NCBI RefSeq assembly: GCF_000764665.1 | Contig: NZ_JRGM01000008.1 | Coordinates: 1 to 56,959, forward strand | Length of the DNA: 56,959 nucleotides | Direction of reading: 5' to 3' | Source: Aeromonas lacus | GTDB taxonomy: Bacteria > Pseudomonadota > Gammaproteobacteria > Enterobacterales > Aeromonadaceae | Shown: positions 7,440 to 16,334 of the stretch, piece after piece | How the letters are laid out: each line of letters starts with the position of its first letter | Numbering within the stretch: the first letter of the stretch is position 1 | Program-made: the position numbers and the translations under genes | The notes under the pieces: generated by a model | Database searches by the model: none | Seen by the model: only the letters and a program-made list of their open reading frames with translations | Told to the model about the DNA's origin: nothing

Positions 7440-10187
7440 TTACTCGTCGCCCGCCTCGCCATCAACGGAACCGGCGGCGTCTGCTGCGGTATCAGTGCCT
7501 TCGGACACCTCCCCCTCAGCAACCACTGCATCGTTCTCGTCTTCATCGCTTTCGGCAATGCGCTGCAAACCGACGACGGTTTCATCTTCACCGGTACGGA
7601 TCAGACGCACACCACCAGTGTTGCGACCGATAATGCTTACCTCAGCCACTCGGGTACGCACCAGAGTGCCGCCGTTGGTGATCAGCATGATCTGATCGGT
7701 CTCTTCAACCTGGATGGCATCGATGACCTTGCCGTTGCGATCGTCCACCTTGATGGAGATAACGCCCTGGGTACCACGGCTCTTGGTCGGGTACTCGGCC
7801 AACGCAGTCCGCTTGCCGTAACCGTTCTCGGTCGCGGTGAGGATGGCACCTTCGCCGCGCGGAACGATGAGGGAAACAACCTTGTCACCGGCGCCCAGCT
7901 TGATGCCGCGCACACCGGCCGCGGTACGACCCATCGGGCGCACGCCCTTGAAGGTGCCCTTGCTTTCGGTGCCTTCACCGTTGTCGCTGCCATCATCGTC
8001 GTTACCGGCATCATCGTCGGTTTCGACCTCATCGCTGACATCGGCATCAGCGCGACCGCTGCCTTCGGCGAAGCGAACCACTTTGCCCGCGTCGGAGAAG
8101 AGCATGATCTCGTTGCTGCCGTCGGTGATATCCACCCCGATCAGCTCATCACCCTCTTTGAGGTTGATGGCACGAATACCGGAGGAGAGCGGACGGCTGA
8201 AGTCAGAGAGGCTGGTCTTCTTCACGGTACCGTTGGCGGTGGCGAAGAAGACATACTTCTCGGCGTCATATTCCTTGACCGGCAGGATGGCGGTGATGCG
8301 CTCACCCTCGTCCAGCGGCAGCAGGTTGATGATCGGACGACCACGGGCGCCACGGGACGCTTCCGGCAGCTGATAGACCTTGAGCCAGTAGACCTTGCCG
8401 CGGGTGGAGAAGCACAGAATGGTGTCGTGGGTGTTGGCCACCAGCAGACGCTCCACAAAGTCCTCTTCCTTGATCCGGGTGGCTGACTTGCCACGACCAC
8501 CGCGGCGCTGGGCCTCGTAGTCGGAGAGCGGCTGATACTTCACATAGCCTTGGTGAGACAGGGTAACCACCACGTCTTCCGGGGTGATCAGATCTTCGAT
8601 GTTGATCTCGGCACTGGACATGCTGATCTCGGTGCGACGCTCGTCGCCATACTGCTCGCGCACGGCCAGCAGTTCATCGCGGATCACTTCCATCAGACGA
8701 GCCGGGCTCGCCAGGATGTGCAGCAACTCGGCGATCAGATCCAGCAGAGATTGGTACTCTTCCAGGATCTTCTCGTGCTCGAGGCCGGTCAGCTTGTGCA
8801 GACGCAGGTCAAGGATGGCCTGTGCTTGCTGTTCGGTCAGGAAGTATTGGCCTTCACGGATACCGAACTCCGGCTCCAGCCACTCTGGCCGTGCCGCGTC
8901 GTCGCCCGCTTTCTCCAGCATGGACGCCACGTTACCGAGTTCCCAGCCTTTAGCTACCAGGCCCGCTTTCGCGTCGGCCGGGGTCGCGCTGTGGCGGATC
9001 AGCTCGATGATGGGATCGATGTTGGCCAGCGCAACCGCCAGACCTTCCAAAATGTGCGCCCGATCCCGCGCCTTGCGCAGTTCGAACACGGTCCGACGAG
9101 TCACCACTTCACGGCGGTGCAGCAGGAACGCATCCAGGATCTCTTTAAGGTTCATCACCTTGGGCTGGTTGTTATCGAGCGCCACCATGTTGATGCCGAA
9201 CGTGGTCTGCATCTGGGTGTGCTTGTAGAGATTGTTCAGCACAATCTCGCCGGACTCGCCGCGCTTGATCTCGATAACGATGCGCATGCCGTCTTTGTCA
9301 GACTCATCGCGCAGGGCACTGATGCCCTCGATCTTCTTCTCTTTGACCAGCTCGGCGATCTTCTCGATCAGACGAGCCTTGTTCACCTGATAGGGGATCT
9401 CGTGAACGATGATGGTCTCGCGACTGGTCTTCTCGTCCACTTCCACTTCAGCCTTGGCCCGCACATAGATGGAGCCACGACCGGTGCGATAAGCCTGCAC
9501 GATACCGGAACGACCGTTGATGATGCCGCCGGTGGGGAAATCGGGGCCGGTGATGTAGGTCATCAGCTCGTCAATGGTGAGGTCGCCGTTTTCGATCAGC
9601 GCCAAGCAGCCGTTGACAATCTCGGTGAGGTTGTGAGGCGGAATGTTGGTCGCCATGCCCACCGCAATACCTGAGGAGCCGTTGACCAGCAGGTTGGGAA
9701 CCTTGGTGGGCATGACCGCCGGGATCATCTCGGTACCGTCATAGTTCGGCACCCAGTCCACGGTCTCTTTGTCCAGATCAGCAAGCAGCTCATGGGAGAT
9801 GCGGGCCATCCGCACTTCGGTATAACGCATGGCCGCGGCGCTGTCGCCGTCGACTGAACCGAAGTTGCCCTGACCATCGACCAGCATGTAACGCATGGAG
9901 AAATCCTGCGCCATCCGGACAATGGTGTCATACACAGCGCTATCGCCGTGCGGGTGATATTTACCGATTACGTCACCGACCACACGGGCCGATTTTTTAT
10001 AGGGCTTGTTCCAGTCGTTCCCCAACTCGTTCATAGCAAACAGAACGCGGCGGTGAACCGGTTTCAAGCCATCACGCACATCCGGCAGAGCTCGTCCTAC
10101 GATCACGCTCATGGCGTAATCAAGATAGGAACTCTTGAGCTCTTCTTCGATGTTGACCGGCGTGATCTCTCTGGCCAGATCGCTCAT
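7440..10187 (-). CDS. gyrA: DNA gyrase subunit A
   Basis: GyrA is the DNA-cutting and rejoining subunit that, with GyrB, adds negative supercoils. The 915-residue protein has the catalytic tyrosine in AAMRYTE (Tyr122), the quinolone region [13 protein letters not shown] with Ser83 and Asp87 (susceptible-type residues in E. coli numbering) and the GyrA box QRRGGRG that starts the DNA-wrapping C-terminal domain. It is about 40 residues longer than the E. coli protein: an acidic insert at about 712-741 ([16 protein letters not shown]) interrupts the C-terminal beta-pinwheel, and the tail is also acidic. It is divergent from ubiG, as in E. coli. Confidence 0.98.
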   Translation of the reverse strand: MSDLAREITPVNIEEELKSSYLDYAMSVIVGRALPDVRDGLKPVHRRVLFAMNELGNDWNKPYKKSARVVGDVIGKYHPHGDSAVYDTIVRMAQDFSMRYMLVDGQGNFGSVDGDSAAAMRYTEVRMARISHELLADLDKETVDWVPNYDGTEMIPAVMPTKVPNLLVNGSSGIAVGMATNIPPHNLTEIVNGCLALIENGDLTIDELMTYITGPDFPTGGIINGRSGIVQAYRTGRGSIYVRAKAEVEVDEKTSRETIIVHEIPYQVNKARLIEKIAELVKEKKIEGISALRDESDKDGMRIVIEIKRGESGEIVLNNLYKHTQMQTTFGINMVALDNNQPKVMNLKEILDAFLLHRREVVTRRTVFELRKARDRAHILEGLAVALANIDPIIELIRHSATPADAKAGLVAKGWELGNVASMLEKAGDDAARPEWLEPEFGIREGQYFLTEQQAQAILDLRLHKLTGLEHEKILEEYQSLLDLIAELLHILASPARLMEVIRDELLAVREQYGDERRTEISMSSAEINIEDLITPEDVVVTLSHQGYVKYQPLSDYEAQRRGGRGKSATRIKEEDFVERLLVANTHDTILCFSTRGKVYWLKVYQLPEASRGARGRPIINLLPLDEGERITAILPVKEYDAEKYVFFATANGTVKKTSLSDFSRPLSSGIRAINLKEGDELIGVDITDGSNEIMLFSDAGKVVRFAEGSGRADADVSDEVETDDDAGNDDDGSDNGEGTESKGTFKGVRPMGRTAAGVRGIKLGAGDKVVSLIVPRGEGAILTATENGYGKRTALAEYPTKSRGTQGVISIKVDDRNGKVIDAIQVEETDQIMLITNGGTLVRTRVAEVSIIGRNTGGVRLIRTGEDETVVGLQRIAESDEDENDAVVAEGEVSEGTDTAADAAGSVDGEAGDE

Positions 10188-10301
10188 AGAAAGCCTTAAT
10201 CCCTAATTAGTTGTTCTTTGGCTTAAACAGCGCGACATGGTAACACACCAAGGCGGATTCCTTAAGCCACAAATCGGGCTGGTTTGACAAAGTCCGTCCG
10301 T

Positions 10302-10307
10302 TATAAT
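10302..10307 (+). promoter_or_regulatory. TATAAT, candidate -10 element for ubiG-mupP
   Basis: A perfect TATAAT lies 68 bases before the ubiG start, in the gyrA-ubiG divergent gap. A TTGACA occurs upstream at 10284-10289, but the spacer is only 12 bases, too short for sigma-70, so I do not pair them. The hexamer 17 bases upstream of the -10 is a poor match. Confidence 0.35.
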
Positions 10308-10375
10308 GCCCGCCAGGACAATAGATTGCGCGCGAGTCACCCGCTCTGCGCGCCCTGCCACAGGATCTTCGATAA

Positions 10376-11092
10376 ATGAACAGTGACGCCAATGTCGACC
10401 TGACCGAAATCGCCAAATTTGAAGCCATCGCCTCTCGCTGGTGGGACATGGAGGGCGAGTTCAAGCCTCTGCACCAGATCAATCCGGTGCGCCTTGACTG
10501 GATAACCAACAAGAGCGGTGGCCTGTTTGGCAAGCGCGTGCTCGACATCGGCTGCGGCGGCGGCATTCTCGCCGAGAGCATGGCCCGCCGTGGCGCCAAA
10601 GTGACCGGCATCGACATGGGCAAGGAGCCCCTTGGCGTCGCTCGCCTGCACGCTCTGGAGCAGGGTGTCGAGCTCGAGTACCGCCAGATCACTGCCGAAG
10701 CACACGCAGAAGAAGCCCCCAGCCAGTATGACGTGGTCACCTGCATGGAGATGCTGGAGCACGTGCCGGATCCGGCCTCGGTGCTGCGCGCCATCGCGAC
10801 CCTGGTGCGCCCGGGTGGCCGGGTGTTCGTCTCCACCATCAACCGCAACCCCAAATCCTATCTGATGATGATCCTCGGCGCCGAGTACCTGATGAAGATG
10901 GTGCCCAAGGGGACTCACGATCATAAAAAATTCATCATGCCCGCCGAACTCTGTCGCATGGGTGAAGCCGCGGGCCTGTTGGTGCGCGACATGAGCGGCG
11001 TCCACTATGCGCCGCTCTCCAACAGCTTCCGGCTCGGTCGCAACGTCGACGTCAACTATATGGTGGAGTTCATCCGCCCGGAGCACGGCTGA
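10376..11092 (+). CDS. ubiG: UbiG, ubiquinone O-methyltransferase
   Basis: UbiG performs both O-methylation steps of ubiquinone synthesis using S-adenosylmethionine. The 238-residue protein shows the family N-terminus ([23 protein letters not shown]), the SAM-binding motif [14 protein letters not shown] at about residues 55-67, and the later [13 protein letters not shown] and [11 protein letters not shown] segments. It is divergent from gyrA and its stop overlaps the next gene by one base (TGATG), implying translational coupling. Confidence 0.97.
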   Translation: MNSDANVDLTEIAKFEAIASRWWDMEGEFKPLHQINPVRLDWITNKSGGLFGKRVLDIGCGGGILAESMARRGAKVTGIDMGKEPLGVARLHALEQGVELEYRQITAEAHAEEAPSQYDVVTCMEMLEHVPDPASVLRAIATLVRPGGRVFVSTINRNPKSYLMMILGAEYLMKMVPKGTHDHKKFIMPAELCRMGEAAGLLVRDMSGVHYAPLSNSFRLGRNVDVNYMVEFIRPEHG

Positions 11093-11778
11093 TGAGCGCC
11101 TCTCACCCGCAGCCCCTTGGCTGTGTGCTGTTCGATCTGGACGGCACCCTGCTCGACACAGCGCCGGATCTGGGCGCGGCCGTCAATCACGTGCTGATAA
11201 GCGAAGGCTTTGCGCCGCTTTCTGACGAGATCATTCGCCAGACCACCTCCCACGGCGCCCTCGGGCTGCTCAGGGCTGGCCTCGGCGACGATCTGCTGGA
11301 AGAGCTGGGCGCCAACCGCCTGCGCAATGCCCTGCTCGACTACTACGCTGCCAACCTCTGCGTCGGTACCCGCCCCTATGAGGGGATGGTGGATCTCATC
11401 GAGTGGCTCGACGAGAAGAAGCTGCCCTGGGGCATCGTCACCAATAAGCCGGCCTTTCTCACCGAGCCGCTGCTGGCGGCCCTGCCCGAGCTCGCCAGTT
11501 GCGGCGTCACCGTCAGCGCCGATACCCTGCCGGTACGCAAGCCCGACCCTGCCCCCATGTATTTTGCCTGCGAGAAGCTCGGCGTCGAAGCGAGTCACTG
11601 CCTCTATGTGGGGGATCATGTGCGCGACATCGAAGCGGGCCGCAACGCCGGCATGCGCACTGCAGTCGCTGGCTGGGGCTATCTCAATGATGAGGAAGAT
11701 CCTGCCCAGTGGGGCGCCGATCTGCACTTTGATACCGTGCAGGCGCTGCACCACTGGCTGCGCTACGAGCTGGGCTGA
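11092..11778 (+). CDS. mupP: HAD phosphatase, probable MurNAc-6-phosphate phosphatase MupP
   Basis: A 228-residue HAD-superfamily phosphatase with motif I FDLDGTLLDT, motif II VTNKP, the motif III lysine in KPDP and motif IV VGDHVRDIEAG. It could be called a phosphoglycolate phosphatase, but details such as YEGM, WGIVTNKPAF.TEPLL, GYLNDEEDPAQWGAD and its place directly after ubiG fit Pseudomonas MupP. MupP dephosphorylates MurNAc-6-phosphate in peptidoglycan recycling and feeds the AmgK-MurU shortcut. It is co-translated with ubiG. The specific substrate is inferred from similarity and gene order. Confidence 0.75.
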   Translation: MSASHPQPLGCVLFDLDGTLLDTAPDLGAAVNHVLISEGFAPLSDEIIRQTTSHGALGLLRAGLGDDLLEELGANRLRNALLDYYAANLCVGTRPYEGMVDLIEWLDEKKLPWGIVTNKPAFLTEPLLAALPELASCGVTVSADTLPVRKPDPAPMYFACEKLGVEASHCLYVGDHVRDIEAGRNAGMRTAVAGWGYLNDEEDPAQWGADLHFDTVQALHHWLRYELG

Positions 11779-11807
11779 AACTGCCGGTCGTAACGTAGCA
11801 AGCGTTG

Positions 11808-11834
11808 GGGCATCAGGGATCGATGCCCTTTTTT
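11808..11834 (+). terminator. Terminator after mupP
   Basis: GGGCATC (11808-11814) and GATGCCC (11822-11828) form a 7-bp stem followed at once by six T residues. It closes the ubiG-mupP operon. Confidence 0.88.
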
Positions 11835-12200
11835 ACGGCCTTCTCCTGTCCCGACAGCTAACGAGAAGAGAGCGTAGATAGATAGTCAAGGCAACTTTAA
11901 CTGTCGCAAAGAGTCCATATGACAACCTTGCTCCCGTTTCACTGAGGCAACTGTCAGCAAGCAGACCGAGAAAGTGCGCTTCACATTTTGCAGTGACAAC
12001 CGAGAGCTGGACAGCTTTTGTCCCTTGTTGGGCAATGGATAATCAGCAGCGGTTTGCTAGTAAAAAGGCCCCCTTTTCGCAAGCAAAAAAAGTTATTTAA
12101 ATTTTCCATCTTCGATCGGGAGGCTTGCATTTGACGAAGCGGACGAATGAAAACCCGCTCACTGTGAGCAACCACTAACAGAGACAACAACACCCACAAT

Positions 12201-12227
12201 TTATCCACAGCAAGCCAGTTATCCACA
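12201..12227. promoter_or_regulatory. Two DnaA boxes upstream of nrdA
   Basis: Two exact copies of the strict DnaA box TTATCCACA lie at 12201-12209 and 12219-12227, direct repeats 18 bases apart start to start. In E. coli, DnaA binds two boxes upstream of nrdAB and links dNTP supply to replication. They are about 50 bases upstream of the NrdR boxes. The rest of 11835-12200 is fairly AT-rich and holds no gene I can support. Confidence 0.82.
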
Positions 12228-12246
12228 CATTGCAATGCGCAGTCGA

Positions 12247-12293
12247 CCTCACTATCTTGTAGCTCGACATCAAAATAACACTATATCTTGTGA
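12247..12293. promoter_or_regulatory. Tandem NrdR boxes
   Basis: ACACTATATCTTGTGA (12278-12293) is close to the gammaproteobacterial NrdR consensus. A weaker copy, CCTCACTATCTTGTAG, lies at 12247-12262. The shared TCTTGT cores are exactly 31 bases apart, the three-helical-turn spacing usual for paired NrdR sites. NrdR is the ATP/dATP-sensing repressor of ribonucleotide reductase genes. They probably overlie the nrdA promoter. Confidence 0.8.
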
Positions 12294-12403
12294 TTCATCG
12301 CACAATAGTTACCCAACAACTGCACCGGCCCGTCCTCCTGTGACCGCCAGCAGCCGGGTGGCGTGCGATGGTTTTTCGGGAATCAACTAAAGGTCATCAG
12401 CCA

Positions 12404-14671
12404 ATGAACTTGTTTGTGACGAAGCGTAACGGACACAAAGAACCCATCGATCTGGATAAAATTCACCGCGTGCTGGACTGGGCCGCCGAGGGTCTCGACA
12501 ACGTGTCGGTCTCCCAGGTAGAGCTCAAGTCCCACATCCAGTTCTATGACGGTATCCGTACCGCCGACATTCACGAAACCATCATCAAGGCAACGGCTGA
12601 CCTCATCTCCGAGCAGACCCCGGACTACCAGTACATGGCTGCCCGTCTGGCCATCTTCCACCTGCGCAAGAAGGCCTACGGCCAGTTCGAACCGCCTCAC
12701 CTCTACCAGCACGTGGCTCGTCTGGTTGACATGGGCAAGTACGACAAACACCTGCTGGAAGACTACACCCAGGCCGAATTCGAAGAGCTGAACGCGCACA
12801 TGGATCACTGGCGCGACATGAACTTCTCCTACGCGGCGGTCAAGCAGCTGGAAGGCAAGTATCTGGTACAAAATCGCGTCACCGGCGAGATCTACGAGAG
12901 CCCGCAGTTCCTCTACATCCTGGTAGCGGCCTGCCTCTTCTCCAAGTACCCGAAAGATACCCGTCTGGACTACATCAAACGCTTCTATGATGCGGTTTCG
13001 ACCTTCAAGATCTCCCTGCCGACCCCGATCATGAGCGGTGTGCGCACCCCGACCCGTCAGTTCAGCTCCTGCGTGCTGATCGAGTGCGACGACAGCCTGG
13101 ACTCCATCAACGCCACCGCCAGCTCCATCGTGCGTTACGTCTCCCAGCGCGCCGGGATCGGCATCAACGCCGGGCGCATCCGTGGTCTGGGCAGCCCCAT
13201 CCGTGGCGGCGAAGCGTTCCATACCGGTTGCATCCCCTTCTACAAATACTTCCAGACTGCCGTGAAGTGCTGCTCCCAGGGCGGCGTGCGCGGCGGTGCG
13301 GCCACCCTGTTCTACCCGCTGTGGCACACCGAAGTAGAGAGCCTGCTGGTGCTGAAAAACAACCGCGGCGTGGAAGAGAACCGTGTCCGTCACATGGACT
13401 ACGGCGTGCAGATCAACAAGCTGATGTACCAGCGCCTCATCAAGGGCGGTGACATCACATTGTTCTCCCCGTCCGATGCGCCGGGTCTGTACGATGCCTT
13501 CTTCGCCGATCAGGACAAGTTCGAAGAGCTCTACGTCAAGTACGAGCAGGATCCTGCCATTCGCAAGAAGACCCTCAAGGCAGTCGATCTCTTCTCCCTG
13601 ATGATGCAGGAGCGTGCCGGTACCGGTCGCATCTACATCCAGAACGTCGATCACTGCAACACCCACAGCCCGTTTGATCCGAGCGTGGCGCCGGTACGCC
13701 AGTCCAACCTCTGCCTCGAGATTGCGCTGCCGACCAAGCCGCTCAACAACATCGACGACGAGAACGGCGAGATCGCACTGTGCACCCTCTCCGCCTTTAA
13801 CCTGGGTGCCATCGACAAGCTGGAAGATCTGGAAGAGATGGCCGATCTGGCCGTGCGTGCCCTCGACGCCCTGCTCGACTATCAGGACTACCCGATTGCC
13901 GCCGCCAAGCGAGGCAGCATGGGGCGTCGTACTCTGGGTATCGGCGTCATCAACTACGCCTACTACCTGGCCAAGAATGGTGCCCGCTACTCTGACGGCT
14001 CCGGTCTGGCGCTGACTCACCGCACTTTCGAAGCGATCCAGTACTACCTGTTGAAAGCCTCCGTGCAGCTGGCACGCGAATTTGGCCCCTGCCCGCTGTT
14101 TGGCGAGACCACCTATGCCCAGGGCATCCTGCCGATCGATACCTACAAGAAGGATCTGGATGCACTGTGCAACGAGCCGCTGCATCTGGATTGGGAAAGC
14201 CTGCGTTCCGATATCAAGTCCGTGGGCTTGCGCAACTCCACCCTGACCGCCCTGATGCCAAGCGAGACCTCCAGCCAGATCTCCAACGCCACCAACGGCA
14301 TCGAGCCGCCGCGCGGTCTGGTCTCGGTCAAAGCCTCCAAAGACGGCATTCTCAAACAGGTGGTGCCCGAGTATGATCGCCTGAAAGATCAATACGAACT
14401 GCTCTGGAAGCAACCGAGCGTTGACGGCTACCTGCAGCTGGTCGGTATCATGCAGAAGTTTGTGGATCAGGCGATCTCCGCCAACACCAACTACGATCCG
14501 GCCCGTTTCGAAGGCAACAAGGTGCCGATGAAGCAGCTGCTGAAGGACTTGCTGACCGCCTACAAATACGGCCTCAAGACCCTCTACTATCACAACACCC
14601 GTGATGGTGCGGACGATGCCCAGACCGATCTGCAAGATGACGGTTGTGCTGGCGGGGCTTGCAAAATCTAA
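12404..14671 (+). CDS. nrdA: Class Ia ribonucleotide reductase, alpha subunit
   Basis: NrdA is the catalytic subunit that reduces ribonucleoside diphosphates to deoxy forms. The 755-residue product tracks E. coli NrdA throughout: an N-terminal ATP-cone (VTKRNGHKEPIDLDKIHRVL), the active-site cysteine in RQFSSCVLIE, NLCLEIALPTKP, LCTLSAFNLG, the ALMPSETSSQISNATNGIEP loop and the C-terminal redox pair in DDGCAGGACKI (Cys748 and Cys753). ATG 12404 gives the family N-terminus; the frame opens 12 codons earlier. It is the first gene of nrdA-nrdB-yfaE, with DnaA and NrdR sites upstream. Confidence 0.98.
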   Translation: MNLFVTKRNGHKEPIDLDKIHRVLDWAAEGLDNVSVSQVELKSHIQFYDGIRTADIHETIIKATADLISEQTPDYQYMAARLAIFHLRKKAYGQFEPPHLYQHVARLVDMGKYDKHLLEDYTQAEFEELNAHMDHWRDMNFSYAAVKQLEGKYLVQNRVTGEIYESPQFLYILVAACLFSKYPKDTRLDYIKRFYDAVSTFKISLPTPIMSGVRTPTRQFSSCVLIECDDSLDSINATASSIVRYVSQRAGIGINAGRIRGLGSPIRGGEAFHTGCIPFYKYFQTAVKCCSQGGVRGGAATLFYPLWHTEVESLLVLKNNRGVEENRVRHMDYGVQINKLMYQRLIKGGDITLFSPSDAPGLYDAFFADQDKFEELYVKYEQDPAIRKKTLKAVDLFSLMMQERAGTGRIYIQNVDHCNTHSPFDPSVAPVRQSNLCLEIALPTKPLNNIDDENGEIALCTLSAFNLGAIDKLEDLEEMADLAVRALDALLDYQDYPIAAAKRGSMGRRTLGIGVINYAYYLAKNGARYSDGSGLALTHRTFEAIQYYLLKASVQLAREFGPCPLFGETTYAQGILPIDTYKKDLDALCNEPLHLDWESLRSDIKSVGLRNSTLTALMPSETSSQISNATNGIEPPRGLVSVKASKDGILKQVVPEYDRLKDQYELLWKQPSVDGYLQLVGIMQKFVDQAISANTNYDPARFEGNKVPMKQLLKDLLTAYKYGLKTLYYHNTRDGADDAQTDLQDDGCAGGACKI

Positions 14672-14695
14672 GTCACGGCAAGATCTGATAACCGG

Positions 14696-14716
14696 GCGGG
14701 AGCGACAAGCTCCCGC
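14696..14716 (+). terminator. Hairpin between nrdA and nrdB, possible attenuator
   Basis: GCGGGAGC (14696-14703) and GCTCCCGC (14709-14716) form a perfect 8-bp GC-rich stem with a 5-base loop. A moderate pyrimidine tract (TCTCCTGTTTTCTCC) follows instead of a clean T-run. It may act as a partial terminator or an mRNA stabiliser that sets the NrdA to NrdB ratio. Confidence 0.45.
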
Positions 14717-14751
14717 TCTCCTGTTTTCTCCATACAGACATTCTGGTAACC

Positions 14752-15885
14752 ATGGCCTATTCAACTTTCTGCCAAACCCAAAACGACCAGCTCAAAGAGC
14801 CGATGTTTTTTGGCCAATCGGTCAACGTAGCCCGTTATGACCAGCAAAAGCACGAAGTGTTCGAGCGGCTGATCGAAAAACAACTCTCCTTCTTCTGGCG
14901 CCCGGAAGAGGTGGATGTCTCCCGTGATCGCATCGACTATCAGGCACTGCCCCCGCACGAGCAGCACATCTTCATCTCCAACCTGAAGTACCAGACACTG
15001 CTGGACTCCATTCAGGGTCGCAGCCCCAACGTGGCGCTGCTGCCGTTGGTCTCCATTCCGGAGCTGGAAACCTGGATCGAGACCTGGGCGTTCTCCGAGA
15101 CCATCCACTCTCGCTCCTACACCCATATCATCCGCAATATCGTCAACACCCCCGCTCAAGTGTTCGACGACATCGTGACCAACGAGCAGATCCTGAAGCG
15201 CGCCGGCTCCATCAGCCACTTCTACGACGATCTGATCGAGGCGACCGCCCTCTACAACCTGCACGGTGAAGGGACCCATATTGTCGCTGGCCGCGAGGTG
15301 ACCATCACATTGCGCGAGCTCAAGAAGAAGCTCTATCTCTGCCTGATGAGCGTCAACGCGCTGGAAGCAATCCGCTTCTACGTCAGCTTCGCCTGCTCCT
15401 TTGCCTTCGCCGAGCGTGAGCTGATGGAGGGCAACGCCAAGATCATCAAGATGATCGCCCGCGATGAAGCTCTGCATTTGACCGGTACCCAGCACATGCT
15501 GAACCTGATGCGCAGCGGTCAGGATGACCCCGAGATGGCCGAGATCGCCGCCGAGTGCGAACAGGCCTGCTTCGAGCTGTTCAAAGAGGCAGCCATTCAG
15601 GAGAAAGAGTGGGCCGAGTACCTGTTCCAGGGCGGCTCCATGATCGGCCTGAACAAGGACATCCTCTGCCAGTACGTCGAGTACATCACCAACCTGCGGA
15701 TGGCCGCCGTCGGTCTGCAGCCAGCCTTTGCCGGCACCAAGCAGAACCCGATCCCCTGGATCAACACCTGGCTCTCCTCCGACAACGTGCAGGTCGCCCC
15801 GCAAGAGGTGGAGGTAAGCTCCTATCTGGTGGGTCAGATCGACAGCGAAGTGAATGCCGACGATCTGGGTGATTTCGAGCTGTGA
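14752..15885 (+). CDS. nrdB: Class Ia ribonucleotide reductase, beta subunit
   Basis: NrdB carries the di-iron centre and the stable tyrosyl radical that starts catalysis in NrdA. The 377-residue protein closely follows E. coli NrdB. It has the radical Tyr in [13 protein letters not shown] (Tyr123 counting Met1; Y122 in E. coli numbering) with Glu116 and His119 as iron ligands, and the second ligand set in [14 protein letters not shown] and [13 protein letters not shown]. The C-terminus DDLGDFEL is the peptide that docks in NrdA. It overlaps yfaE by 4 bases. Confidence 0.98.
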   Translation: MAYSTFCQTQNDQLKEPMFFGQSVNVARYDQQKHEVFERLIEKQLSFFWRPEEVDVSRDRIDYQALPPHEQHIFISNLKYQTLLDSIQGRSPNVALLPLVSIPELETWIETWAFSETIHSRSYTHIIRNIVNTPAQVFDDIVTNEQILKRAGSISHFYDDLIEATALYNLHGEGTHIVAGREVTITLRELKKKLYLCLMSVNALEAIRFYVSFACSFAFAERELMEGNAKIIKMIARDEALHLTGTQHMLNLMRSGQDDPEMAEIAAECEQACFELFKEAAIQEKEWAEYLFQGGSMIGLNKDILCQYVEYITNLRMAAVGLQPAFAGTKQNPIPWINTWLSSDNVQVAPQEVEVSSYLVGQIDSEVNADDLGDFEL

Positions 15886-16202
15886 GTGACGCCATCCGCA
15901 CGCTGACCCCTGCCCCGCACTCGCCTGCCGAACAACAGGCGGTGCAGGCACCACGGGTACATACCCGGGATGGCGTGCTGCACGCCCATCCCGGCGAAAG
16001 CGTGCTGGAGACGCTGGAGCGCCATGGCCATAGGGTCGAGTTCCAGTGCCGCAGCGGCTATTGCGGTGCCTGCCGAACCCCGCTCATCGCGGGCAAGGTG
16101 CACTACCCCAATGTGCCGCTCGCCTTTGTCTCCCTGGGGGAGTGTCTCCCCTGCTGCTGCAAGCCGGTAGGTGCCATCAAGCTGGATATCCAGAAACGCT
16201 GA
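15882..16202 (+). CDS. yfaE: YfaE-type 2Fe-2S ferredoxin
   Basis: This 106-residue ferredoxin maintains the di-iron tyrosyl radical cofactor of NrdB in E. coli. The plant-type 2Fe-2S motif is visible as [13 protein letters not shown] (residues about 48-60) with the fourth ligand in the later [12 protein letters not shown] cluster. The GTG start at 15882 overlaps the nrdB stop (GTGA), giving translational coupling. An N-terminal extension of about 20 residues precedes the ferredoxin fold. A shared terminator follows. Confidence 0.93.
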   Translation: MSDAIRTLTPAPHSPAEQQAVQAPRVHTRDGVLHAHPGESVLETLERHGHRVEFQCRSGYCGACRTPLIAGKVHYPNVPLAFVSLGECLPCCCKPVGAIKLDIQKR

Positions 16203-16244
16203 TCCCGTTTGCAACACCTAGTTCAGCCAAAGAGACCCAAACAA

Positions 16245-16272
16245 AAAGCCGCCGGATTGCTCCGGCGGCTTT
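16245..16272. terminator. Bidirectional terminator, yfaE/mltA
   Basis: AAAGCCGCCGGA (16245-16256) and TCCGGCGGCTTT (16261-16272) form a 12-bp stem with a 4-base loop, flanked by A-runs on the left and T-runs on the right. It serves convergent nrdAB-yfaE and mltA. Confidence 0.92.
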
Positions 16273-16334
16273 TTTACATCTATCTCGATGCCTCAGTGGG
16301 TTGCTGGCTGATACACCACCCGCCAGCTCTGGCG

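Noticed and set aside
10284..10307. TTGACA and TATAAT as one promoter upstream of ubiG
   Set aside because: Spacer is 12 bases, too short for sigma-70; only the -10 was kept as a weak call.
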